Source: a virus
Strand: one strand, 5' to 3'
IMG/VR virus record: IMGVR_UViG_3300022821_000021
Location: 1-61,828 of that record
Length of the DNA stretch: 61,828 nucleotides
Position 1 is the first letter of the stretch. Every line of letters begins with the position of its first letter. The position numbers and the translations under genes are program-made. Shown in pieces: positions 51,948 through 60,423 of this stretch. The notes under the pieces were generated by a model. The model worked only from the letters and a program-made list of their open reading frames with translations, was not told where the DNA came from and ran no database searches.

Positions 51948-53726
51948 ATGGCTGAATTTACGACTAATGTAGTATCTAAAGGTATATTTGAACCAGATAC
52001 ATACGTAATAGGAAATAATACAGGTCAATTAGATACGGTAGTAGCCCTACTTAACAGCGGCAGTATCCAGAGAATATTCTACACGGCCACAGCTAGTGAT
52101 GAATTTCCTACGTCATCTACTTGGAGCGCGTCGAATTATGCTACTATTAATTCCGATATAGAGGCTACTGCTGTAGGGGATAGACAAGCTAAGTTCTTGG
52201 AATTCATTAATGATGTTACTGGAAGTAGAGGATATAGCGGACTAACTAGAACTAATGCAAAGGGATACGCCCAGCTTTTATATATGGACGTATACCCAGC
52301 ATATGGGTTTTCACCATTACAATCAACTAATTCAACATCAAGCTTTGGCGATCCCACCGTCGCCGCGCCGATATTACTTTATTTCCACGGCGGAGGCTTT
52401 GACGTAGGGTATTCTAATTTCGAGGCCACTCCAGATGAAACCATTAATCAGTTTCGCCGGGCCGGAATCCATTGTATAACGGTGGAATATAGACGGGGAT
52501 GGACCGCAGTTACTGGGTCTTTATTTAATCTTACAGATGTACAATCACCGGAAAGATTATTGGGTGTAACGTCGACTCTTATGGGGTATAGTCTTACCGA
52601 CCAAAATACAACGCCGCCGTCATTTAGTATTGATAATGGAACTGAATTTTTACAAACTGCGTTGGGAACATCTGGTATGGCAACGATAGACGCCATCGAT
52701 GCATGGGATTGGGTTGATGATAATATTCAAACAGTATTACCAAACGCAATTAAAAAATACATTATACAGGGTAATTCAGCAGGCGGCGCCCAGACCGCAC
52801 AACTTACATTTGCAAATGATTTAGGTAATAATAAATTAAATCGCTTGGAAAAAAAGGTAATTGGGTCCATAGAATCATTTGGATCATATACTGCATCCGT
52901 GGAAATGGACACTATAATACGTAATCGTGAAATACCATATCCAGTAATTATGCAAAGCGCTGGAGCAGACAAGCTCGTACCATTTAGAGATAACCATTTA
53001 TTTTATCAGACAAACGCGCCTGTTGCCAAAGGAACATACGATCAATATGCCACTTTAAGTGAGAGTAATAAAAATGTCTATTGGTATAATACACCACTTG
53101 GCGGCCACGGCTATGATAATTGGGACGTAACTTTTAATTTACTCGGTACTGATGATTTACGTGAAGTAGAATATGTGAACTTTGCATTAAATATAATTAA
53201 TAAAAGTATTGGCGGCGAAACCCTACCACCGTCTCATTGGGTTACTAGGGTTGATACAACATTGGTTCTATTAAGTTCATCGTTACAATACCCCGGACCT
53301 GGATACTATACCAGTTTAACAGAAGATAGCGATATATTTTCATTGTATAATACAGCGTCTATGTTTTATGATATACCATTTACCAAAGGAATATCAACTC
53401 CCTGGTTTTACACAAGTTCTACCGTGGAAGGTACGTTTGAAACACAAAGTGTATCTTTGGTTTTAAGTAATTCTACTGGGCTTGCTATTGAATATGTAAT
53501 GTCTGAATCAGCACGTAGGCATCAAATAGCATCTAATGCCATTGGCCAAAAAATACTTCAAACTAATAACGAATCATTTCCAAGTAACTATACGGACTAT
53601 TCGTTACATCACTATGGCGATATAAATGGAACGGCAGTAAGTAAGGACTTTCATACATACGCTGAAATGTCAACATCAATTGCATCAGCATCCACCGCCA
53701 TAACACCCACAGATCCATTTCTGTGA
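51948..53726 (+). CDS. Virion alpha/beta-hydrolase (carbohydrate esterase-like)
   Basis: A 592-residue protein. LLYFHGGGFDVGYS carries the HGGG oxyanion loop. VEYRRGW is the usual strand after it. IIQGNSAGGAQTAQ holds the nucleophile Ser277. MQSAGADKLVPFRDN gives the Asp region, and NTPLGGHGYDNW gives the catalytic His. This is the hormone-sensitive-lipase/type-B-esterase pattern. The C-terminal 170 residues are a beta-rich attachment or binding domain. It probably removes O-acetyl or similar groups from host surface sugars, working with the glycosidases nearby. Confidence 0.83.
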   Translation: MAEFTTNVVSKGIFEPDTYVIGNNTGQLDTVVALLNSGSIQRIFYTATASDEFPTSSTWSASNYATINSDIEATAVGDRQAKFLEFINDVTGSRGYSGLTRTNAKGYAQLLYMDVYPAYGFSPLQSTNSTSSFGDPTVAAPILLYFHGGGFDVGYSNFEATPDETINQFRRAGIHCITVEYRRGWTAVTGSLFNLTDVQSPERLLGVTSTLMGYSLTDQNTTPPSFSIDNGTEFLQTALGTSGMATIDAIDAWDWVDDNIQTVLPNAIKKYIIQGNSAGGAQTAQLTFANDLGNNKLNRLEKKVIGSIESFGSYTASVEMDTIIRNREIPYPVIMQSAGADKLVPFRDNHLFYQTNAPVAKGTYDQYATLSESNKNVYWYNTPLGGHGYDNWDVTFNLLGTDDLREVEYVNFALNIINKSIGGETLPPSHWVTRVDTTLVLLSSSLQYPGPGYYTSLTEDSDIFSLYNTASMFYDIPFTKGISTPWFYTSSTVEGTFETQSVSLVLSNSTGLAIEYVMSESARRHQIASNAIGQKILQTNNESFPSNYTDYSLHHYGDINGTAVSKDFHTYAEMSTSIASASTAITPTDPFL

Positions 53727-53734
53727 TATTTAAT
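53727..53734 (+). promoter_or_regulatory. Degenerate late-promoter-like element
   Basis: TGTGATATTTAATAAT overlaps the esterase stop. It keeps TGATATTTA but lacks the final TATA form, and sits 4 bases before ATG 53739. Confidence 0.3.
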
Positions 53735-53738
53735 AATA

Positions 53739-55649
53739 ATGATTCCTATAGTTATAGCTGTAGTAATTGTAATTGTAATTATGATAATAATAAACAGTAA
53801 AACCGACATAAGTGGCGTTACCATCACTAATATATCAGATTTTATAACATTAGAGCAGGGTACATTAGAATCTGAATATCTTCCGGTATCATTTGCATAC
53901 GCAGGGTACCCGGGTAACTATGATAATGCAAGCGTAATTGCCACATTCGCATCCACCAGCGGCCAACAAGCGGAAGTATATACACATCCATTTTATTATG
54001 AAAATGATGGTGAAACATATACGGCCAATACTAGATTTCCAGATGGAATATATAATGTAACGGTAGCAATAGATACTGAAATTCCAACTGTACAAAATGA
54101 TGTAATTGAGTATAGCTCTAGTTGGTTAATGACTGATTTCATTAGGGACCATCCCACTGAACCTCAATTAGCATTAAAAGGTGGCCAAGCATTTTATCCC
54201 GCTGGATTTAATGCCCAATACGGTACAACGTTATATACGCCCGGTGATCCAGAATACGTTTCGGGTTCCGCCAACTTTGACCCCGCAGACTATACCGTAC
54301 TTATAGATTCAATGTCAAATTATCCCGATGAGTGGAACTATCTTAGATTTAACTTTAGTAATGATTTACATTTATTGGATAATCAGGATACAAATGGTAT
54401 ACCAGGAACTATAAGTAGATTCGCGGCCAATGCCATAAATGATATAAATGTTGCATGTGATGCGGCGGGAATTGGAACATGGAATGTATTTTTTCATAGA
54501 GGTGGCCTAAATCAAATGTTACTATTATGGGATGATGCACCCAGCGCGTTTTCCGATCAGGTAACAGCATCATGGAATTCAGAATGGTCATCGTCAATAT
54601 GGTATGAAGATAACAACGGTCCATTAAATCACCCCCGAGATTTAACTACTACTGATACCGCAACCGATTATTTTAAAAATTCACTACGATATTCAATAGC
54701 TCGGTGGGGATATCGTACTGGATGGATGATTCGTGAATTATGTGCTGAAGTTTATTTATTCGGCCACAATTATGATACAACATTACCAACCGGCAAAGCG
54801 GATTTGGAATCATGGTATGAGGGTATGAAAACATACATGGAATCTATCGACCCATATGGTCAGTGGATAGCCACAGGCGATGGTGGAACAGGCACCGAAC
54901 AACACACAGGTGCTAATATGGATGTTAGGTGTTCACATCTACACCACAATCCTCCAGTTAAACCCAAGATTATCAGTATAAGCGCAGATTCAGAAAACTT
55001 ATATGCTGTATACAATCACTATACCCATCCAAATTCTGATTATATTGACCTTACAACTGCTAAATATATTAATGGTTCGATGGGAAATGGTCAGTGGATA
55101 GCAGCTAATATAGAATCCGATAAGACTTCGGAATTATTTGGTATTACCAGAGCATTACATGATAAACATGCATATTGGGAAAACGCATTTTCTGGAGCAT
55201 GTGGCGTCGGATGTTCATGGGATATTAATAATCATTTAGCTACGGTTAATACACCAGCCATGAATTACGCATCTATTAGATTTGCTAAATCCGCTAGTTT
55301 TCATGAAGAAACACACAGTGCAATAAATAACTTAACAACGGATACTGGGTATTATGCGATGGCTATGCAAAATGAAAACAAGACCGCCGCGTATATATTT
55401 GATATACAAAGTGGTAGTGCCGACATTTCTTCATCATATTATTTAACAGCGTCTGCTGAATGTCCTGCTCGAACGGGTGTATCAGTATCTATTCCAGTAT
55501 CTTTTACCGGTGGATTTGATGCAAGGCCATTTGATTGCGATACTTCAATTGAAGATACTGTAATAACCGGTACAGTTTCATCTAATACTGCTAGTGTTAC
55601 GCTACCCTCATTTAACAGAGCTATAGCATTAATAGTTCAACCGACATAA
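53739..55649 (+). CDS. Putative glycoside hydrolase with N-terminal membrane helix
   Basis: A 636-residue protein. Residues 1-20 (MIPIVIAVVIVIVIMIIINS) form one strong membrane helix. Residues about 25-110 resemble the DUF5060-type beta domain before glycosidases. The barrel follows: LALKGGQAFYPAGFNAQYGT, WNYLRFNFSNDLHL, NVFFHRGG, SIARWGYRTGWMIRELCAE, then QWIATGDGG. In related enzymes the last of the ARWGY motifs reads WELxNE; here it reads RELCAE, with the acid Glu kept but Asn replaced by Ala. It may be a glycosidase or a binding protein built on one. Confidence 0.65.
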   Translation: MIPIVIAVVIVIVIMIIINSKTDISGVTITNISDFITLEQGTLESEYLPVSFAYAGYPGNYDNASVIATFASTSGQQAEVYTHPFYYENDGETYTANTRFPDGIYNVTVAIDTEIPTVQNDVIEYSSSWLMTDFIRDHPTEPQLALKGGQAFYPAGFNAQYGTTLYTPGDPEYVSGSANFDPADYTVLIDSMSNYPDEWNYLRFNFSNDLHLLDNQDTNGIPGTISRFAANAINDINVACDAAGIGTWNVFFHRGGLNQMLLLWDDAPSAFSDQVTASWNSEWSSSIWYEDNNGPLNHPRDLTTTDTATDYFKNSLRYSIARWGYRTGWMIRELCAEVYLFGHNYDTTLPTGKADLESWYEGMKTYMESIDPYGQWIATGDGGTGTEQHTGANMDVRCSHLHHNPPVKPKIISISADSENLYAVYNHYTHPNSDYIDLTTAKYINGSMGNGQWIAANIESDKTSELFGITRALHDKHAYWENAFSGACGVGCSWDINNHLATVNTPAMNYASIRFAKSASFHEETHSAINNLTTDTGYYAMAMQNENKTAAYIFDIQSGSADISSSYYLTASAECPARTGVSVSIPVSFTGGFDARPFDCDTSIEDTVITGTVSSNTASVTLPSFNRAIALIVQPT

Positions 55650-55652
55650 TGA

Positions 55653-55660
55653 TACTTATA
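55653..55660 (+). promoter_or_regulatory. Late-promoter-like element (TACTTATA)
   Basis: AATGATACTTATATAT, 29 bases before the coiled-coil gene at 55690. Confidence 0.5.
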
Positions 55661-55689
55661 TATAGAATTTTAAAATAAAAAAAATAAAA

Positions 55690-55929
55690 ATGAAGTTAAC
55701 ACAGGAAGAATTAGCCACAGTAACAGAAATACGCGAACGATATAATGTCATTTCGTATGAACTTGGTAAAATATCAATAGATCGTATTGAACTAGATAGA
55801 AAACAAAATACACTAACTATTGATTTAAATAAACTTAGACAAGATGAAACCAATGCAGCTCAAGTACTAACTGATAAGTATGGCTCAGGTACTATTGACA
55901 TTGATAGTGGGGAATTTATATCAAGTTGA
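55690..55929 (+). CDS. Small coiled-coil protein before the sheath gene
   Basis: A 79-residue protein, almost all heptad-like (TQEELATVTEIRERYNVIS, DRIELDRKQNTLTID) and ending YGSGTIDIDSGEFISS. Similar short proteins occur near tail genes of T4-like marine phages as I recall. No function is known. It has its own promoter-like element at 55653 and ends about 90 bases before the sheath gene. Confidence 0.68.
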   Translation: MKLTQEELATVTEIRERYNVISYELGKISIDRIELDRKQNTLTIDLNKLRQDETNAAQVLTDKYGSGTIDIDSGEFISS

Positions 55930-55963
55930 TATTATAGTGGTAGTGGTTTGTAGAATAGTTATA

Positions 55964-55971
55964 TATTTATA
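55964..55971 (+). promoter_or_regulatory. Late-promoter-like element before the sheath gene
   Basis: GTTATATATTTATATAG, 51 bases before the sheath ATG. The 93-base gap has nothing else clear except the GGAG ribosome site. Confidence 0.55.
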
Positions 55972-56022
55972 TAGTGAATAGTACTCTAATTAGAGGAACA
56001 AACAACATAACGGAGATTATAA

Positions 56023-57750
56023 ATGGCAGAAAAAATAGTTAGTCCTGGTGTATTTACTAGAGAGAATGATTTATCTTTTATACCACAGGGTGTTTCGGAA
56101 ATAGGTGCTGCTATAGTTGGCCCTACCGTAAAAGGTCCAGCAATGATACCAATCACAGTTAATTCGTTTTCCGAATATGCTGCAAAATTTGGTACTACGT
56201 TTCAAAGTGGTAGTAAATACTACGAATATTTTACCAGCTTAACCGCTGATTACTATCTACGTAACTCCGGTGCATTAACTGTTGTTAGAATTCTAAGCGG
56301 AAGTTATACACCAGCAACAGCCAGTGTGTATTATGGAACGCCTTCATCAACCGCATCGTTTAAATTGACAACATTTGGCGATGGCGCGATTATGAATTCC
56401 GCCGGAACCATTGGTACTAATGAAGCATTGGCTAATGGTACTGAAAATAATTTACGATACGAAGTATCAAACGTAAATAATGAAACAGGTACATTTACCC
56501 TGTCTGTTAGACGTGGCGATGATACTGAAAATAGAAAGATATATTTAGAACAATTTAATAATATATCACTTGACCCGAATTCAACCAATTATATAGCACG
56601 TGCTATAGGTGATCAATATTACACATTAATGGATGCATCTACAAGTGATCCATTTATTCAGTTAACAGGCGATTATCCACCTATTTCAAATTATGTTCGT
56701 GTATCGGCTGTGGTTGATACTGTGGATTATTTGGATACTAATGGTAACGTCCGCGTCCCTGCCGCGTCCGCTTCGCTTCCAACTGCCGGTTCGGGGTCAG
56801 ATGGTGGAGCTATGTCCGCCGGATCAGATGGTGAAGTAACTCACCCACAGCAATTCTTTTCTGCTTCATATGCAACCAACGTCCAAGGATATGACCCAAA
56901 TACCGCATATGCTCCTGCAATTCGATTACTAAAGAATTCAGATGAATATGATATTAACTTGATGGTTGCACCTGGTGTTACCCTTCAAGACCACGGTACT
57001 ACCGTTTCATTAATGCAAACAGTAGCAGAAGAACGGGGTGACCTTTTCCTTGTAATTGACCCTGTAGCACATGGTCAAACTACATTGGCCACAGTTACGT
57101 CACAGGCAAATAACTTAATTTCATCATACGCAGCTACATACTGGCCTTGGGTTAAGATGTCTGCGCCTAGAATTAATAAAAACGTTTGGGTTCCACCTTC
57201 GGTTGTTATGCCAGGTGTATTATCATATAATGATTCAGTTTCTGCCGAATGGTTTGCCCCCGCTGGTTTAACTCGTGGTGGTATTGACGTTGCTGTAGAA
57301 GCAGAACGTAAGTTGACTAAAGCTAACCGTGATACGTTGTATGATGGTAGAATTAATCCAATTGCAACATTCCCAGGACAAGGAATTACAGTATTCGGTC
57401 AAAAGACACTTCAAAAGAAAGCTACATCACTTGACCGTGTTAATGTACGTAGATTGTTAATTAACCTTAAGAAGTTTATTGCATCTACATCACGTTTCTT
57501 AGTATTCGAAAATAACACATCGGCTCTTAGAAATAGATTCTTGGCAACTGTTAATCCATATATGGAATCAGTACAACAAGGTCAGGGCCTTTATGCATTC
57601 CGTGTTATAATGGACGAAACCAACAATACTCCTGATGTAATTGATCGTAATATACTTAAAGGTGATATTTACATCCAACCAGCACGTGCAGCAGAATTTA
57701 TTATCATTGATTTTTCGATATTGCCGACAGGTGCTCAATTTGGCGATTAA
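56023..57750 (+). CDS. 18: Tail sheath protein gp18
   Basis: A 575-residue protein with a GGAG site before ATG 56023. The family start SPGVFTRENDLSFIPQG leads into IGAAIVGPTVKGPAMIP. The contractile core shows NKNVWVPPSVVMPGVLSYND, WFAPAGLTRGGIDVAVEAER, DRVNVRRLLINLKKFIAST and the ending EFIIIDFSILPTGAQFGD. Sheath hexamers stack around the gp19 tube and contract at infection. An endonuclease gene separates it from the tube gene. Confidence 0.95.
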   Translation: MAEKIVSPGVFTRENDLSFIPQGVSEIGAAIVGPTVKGPAMIPITVNSFSEYAAKFGTTFQSGSKYYEYFTSLTADYYLRNSGALTVVRILSGSYTPATASVYYGTPSSTASFKLTTFGDGAIMNSAGTIGTNEALANGTENNLRYEVSNVNNETGTFTLSVRRGDDTENRKIYLEQFNNISLDPNSTNYIARAIGDQYYTLMDASTSDPFIQLTGDYPPISNYVRVSAVVDTVDYLDTNGNVRVPAASASLPTAGSGSDGGAMSAGSDGEVTHPQQFFSASYATNVQGYDPNTAYAPAIRLLKNSDEYDINLMVAPGVTLQDHGTTVSLMQTVAEERGDLFLVIDPVAHGQTTLATVTSQANNLISSYAATYWPWVKMSAPRINKNVWVPPSVVMPGVLSYNDSVSAEWFAPAGLTRGGIDVAVEAERKLTKANRDTLYDGRINPIATFPGQGITVFGQKTLQKKATSLDRVNVRRLLINLKKFIASTSRFLVFENNTSALRNRFLATVNPYMESVQQGQGLYAFRVIMDETNNTPDVIDRNILKGDIYIQPARAAEFIIIDFSILPTGAQFGD

Positions 57751-57755
57751 AAAGT

Positions 57756-58591
57756 ATGAACGGAATTATAGCAATAAGTAAAGAAAAATCTAATCGTGGT
57801 ACTCCAAAACGAGTTAAAAAAATATGTGAATGGACTAATATAGAATTTTGGATAGATTGGAAATATAGACACCAGCGATTTAAAGATATTAAAACAATGC
57901 ATGATTGGAGATCGGCGACAGCGCATGAAATTGTAAATTGTTTGAATTGCGGAACTTCGTTCGAACGATATAAAAATTGGAAACATCGTAGTTCCGGGAA
58001 ACCAGCCCAGTATTGTTCAAATTACTGCAGTGTTTCATCAATTGAAAAAAGAAAGAAATTACAAGTCTGGGCTAACAGTGAAAAAAATCATTGGAATACT
58101 AAAAATGCCAAGATAAAGTTAGACGGACCAAATTGAAAAGATATGGGGATGAGAATTACAATAATCCAGAATTGAATAAAAAAACAATGATGGAAAAGTA
58201 TGGTGTTCCATATGCAGTATATTTACCACACGTACAATCGAACGGAAAATCAATTTCAAATGGACAGCGACAGCTATATGAAATAGTTAAACAAAAATAT
58301 AGTGATGCTAAACTTGAATGTTTCTTAAAAGATGTTGCCATATCAGTAGATATATTTATACCAAGTGAAAATAAAGTTATAGAATATTTTGGTGATTATT
58401 GGCACTGTAATCCAATAAAGTATGATAAAGATTATTACCACACACAAATTCACAAGATAGCTGAAGATATATGGAAATCTGACTTAGATAGAATTGAATT
58501 GTTAAAATCTAATGGATATGTTGTTGGCATAATATGGGAATCCGATTTTAATAAAGATAAATCTAAAATTAATGATACTTATATACAGTAA
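57756..58591 (+). pseudogene. Frameshifted homing endonuclease between sheath and tube genes
   Basis: The first frame (57756-58136) has a zinc finger CLNCGTSFERYKNWKHRSS...YCSNYC and stops at TGA 58134. The second frame, open from 58103 to 58591, reads VRRTKLKRYGDENYNNPEL and then a Vsr-like nuclease (NKVIEYFGDYWHCNP, IWKSDLDRIELLKSNGY, GIIWESDF). In intact relatives the TKLKRYG stretch is preceded in frame by the N-terminal part, so a -1 shift between about 58103 and 58133 broke it. Reinitiation at TTG 58133 remains possible. No intron is seen. Confidence 0.75.
58576..58583 (+). promoter_or_regulatory. Late-promoter-like element before the tail tube gene
   Basis: AATGATACTTATATACAG lies in the last codons of the broken endonuclease, 30 bases before the tube ATG. 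The element lets gp19 be expressed independently of the insertion. Confidence 0.5.
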
Positions 58592-58613
58592 TTAAAACAA
58601 AGGAATAAGAATA

Positions 58614-59102
58614 ATGCCAGAACTAATTGATCCTAATGAGCTAATGTTCCGTACATTTCAGCCAAAACAGAATCATAGATTTATTATGTATGTTGATGGA
58701 ATCCCATCGTTTATGATCAAAGGTGCGGCAAGACCAAACTTTACTACTAACAAAGTAACATTAGATCATATAAATACAAAACGACATGTAACTGGTAAGA
58801 CTGAATGGCAGGATATCGAATTGACATTGTATGATCCAATTGTACCATCTGGTGCACAAGCGGTAATGGAATGGATGAGGTTACATTATGAATCAGTAAC
58901 AGGCCGTGCAGGCTACGCTGACTTCTATAAAAAGGATATTACTATTAACGTCTTAGGACCACTTGGTGATAAGGTAGAAGAATGGACACTTAAAGGAGCA
59001 TTTATATTGAATATGACTCCTTCTGCTATGGATTGGGCTGAAGACGCATTTTCAACAATTACTCTTTCGCTCTCCTATGATTTTGCAATTTTACAATTCT
59101 AA
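58614..59102 (+). CDS. 19: Tail tube protein gp19
   Basis: A 162-residue protein, the size of T4 gp19, with an AAAGGA site before ATG 58614. Family segments are QPKQNHRFIMYVDGIPSFMI, AARPNFTTNKVTLDHINTKR and EWQDIELTLYDPIVPSGAQ, then the ending STITLSLSYDFAILQF. It forms the inner tube through which DNA passes. The gene is separated from gp18 only by the broken endonuclease. Confidence 0.95.
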   Translation: MPELIDPNELMFRTFQPKQNHRFIMYVDGIPSFMIKGAARPNFTTNKVTLDHINTKRHVTGKTEWQDIELTLYDPIVPSGAQAVMEWMRLHYESVTGRAGYADFYKKDITINVLGPLGDKVEEWTLKGAFILNMTPSAMDWAEDAFSTITLSLSYDFAILQF

Positions 59103-59119
59103 TTAAACGAAAATAAGTT

Positions 59120-59953
59120 ATGTCAACAGAATTATCAAATGATGCGCTAAAAGCGCAAGTCGCTGCCCAGTATACCAAAACAGAATTAAAGTTTCCTACT
59201 GAAATAATCGATTTACCGTCAAAAGGCCTCCTATATCCAGAAGGCCATCCTTTACGATCGGGTATGGTCGAAATGAAATATATGACTGCCCGTGAGGAAG
59301 ATATACTTTCAACACCGTCATTAATAAAAAAAGGAATAGTTTTAGACAAATTATTCGAATCATTGATAATTAGTAACGGTGAAGGTGTATCGTTTAATTA
59401 TAGAGATTTGGTTTTAGGTGATAAGAACGCGATAATGGTTGCATCCCGAGTACTTGGATATGGTAAGTTATACGGCGTTTCAATTATTATTCCTAAGTTA
59501 GATGACCCGCATGAAGTTGAAATAGACCTCACCACATTAAAAGATAAAGAATTTGATGAAGATTTGTTTACAGAGCATGGTAATAACGTACCATTTCTAT
59601 TACCGAATTCTAATAAGCAAATTACATTTAAGATATTAGATGGTCATGCCGAAGCAGCTATAAAGAGTGACTTAACGCGGCAGGCTAAAAAGAATACATC
59701 TGGAATAGAAAGAACCAACTCCACTAGAATGAAGCACATAATAACTTCTGTAGATGGCGATGATTCCCGTTCGACTATTAATGATTTTGTAGATACGTAT
59801 TTACTTTCAAGTGATTCTATATTACTAAAGGAATATATACAAAAAATCCAACCTGATGTAGATTTGAGGATAAAAGTAGAAATAGAAGATGAGGAAATAT
59901 CAGAATTCTTTGATATACCCATCGGCATTGACTTTTTTTGGCCAGGGGCTTGA
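59120..59953 (+). CDS. 26: Baseplate hub protein, gp26/T4 baseplate family
   Basis: A 277-residue protein. FPTEIIDLPSKGLLYPEGHP, then GMVEMKYMTAREEDILSTPS and IKKGIVLDKLFESLI, is the signature of T4-type hub protein gp26. A long acidic central segment and an FFDIPIGIDFFWPG ending follow. It acts in hub assembly beneath the tail tube. It overlaps the start of the next small gene, suggesting coupled expression. Confidence 0.88.
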   Translation: MSTELSNDALKAQVAAQYTKTELKFPTEIIDLPSKGLLYPEGHPLRSGMVEMKYMTAREEDILSTPSLIKKGIVLDKLFESLIISNGEGVSFNYRDLVLGDKNAIMVASRVLGYGKLYGVSIIIPKLDDPHEVEIDLTTLKDKEFDEDLFTEHGNNVPFLLPNSNKQITFKILDGHAEAAIKSDLTRQAKKNTSGIERTNSTRMKHIITSVDGDDSRSTINDFVDTYLLSSDSILLKEYIQKIQPDVDLRIKVEIEDEEISEFFDIPIGIDFFWPGA

Positions 59954-60170
59954 ATACAGGCCCATTCTGCACCAACAAATATTTGGTCTGATATTCCACG
60001 GTAAGGGTGGTTTTACTTGGCAAGATGTGTATAATATGCCCATTTGGCTAAGGAAGTTTTATATTACTCAGTCTGTAGAATTCTATGAGGAAGTGAATTC
60101 CAGCACTGAAGATGGTCAATCTATAGCAATGGATGATTCTGTTAAATCATTACTTAATACACAGCAGTAA
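59928..60170 (+). CDS. Small hub-region protein (possible gp51-like assembly factor)
   Basis: An 80-residue protein if TTG 59928 is used. ATG 59889 would add 13 residues that look out of place. The core is EYRPILHQQIFGLIFHGKGG, then FTWQDVYNMPIWLRKFYI. Small proteins of this shape follow gp26 in other T4 relatives and may correspond to the hub assembly catalyst gp51, but identity is weak by eye. It overlaps the gp26 gene by 26 bases. Confidence 0.68.
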   Translation: MTFFGQGLEYRPILHQQIFGLIFHGKGGFTWQDVYNMPIWLRKFYITQSVEFYEEVNSSTEDGQSIAMDDSVKSLLNTQQ

Positions 60171-60189
60171 TAGAATTCACCTGCCGTGA

Positions 60190-60197
60190 TATTTATA
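60190..60197 (+). promoter_or_regulatory. Late-promoter-like element
   Basis: CGTGATATTTATATCAA, 14 bases before ATG 60212, ahead of the tape-measure unit. Confidence 0.6.
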
Positions 60198-60211
60198 TCA
60201 AAGGAATTACT

Positions 60212-60409
60212 ATGAATAGCTTGATTACCAGATTTATATTTTCGCTAGTAGATATTAACCCATCTAAGTTAGCTAAGAAATTTGATGCGCAAGATAGTGA
60301 ATTACAGTCCGAAATTGCTGATTTGAAGCGTGAGGTAGACGCTCTTGTTCAAAGTACGGACGAATTTTTAAAAAAATATAAAGAAGACTTAAAGAACGCT
60401 GGTAAGTAA
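60212..60409 (+). CDS. Small helical protein before the tape measure
   Basis: A 65-residue protein 14 bases after a TATTTATA element, with AAAGGA upstream. One long helix (DSELQSEIADLKREVDALVQ) suggests a coiled coil, preceded by a hydrophobic start (SLITRFIFSLVDI). No family is recognised. Its position suggests a hub or tape-measure chaperone. Confidence 0.65.
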   Translation: MNSLITRFIFSLVDINPSKLAKKFDAQDSELQSEIADLKREVDALVQSTDEFLKKYKEDLKNAGK

Positions 60410-60423
60410 TACGGACTGAATAG

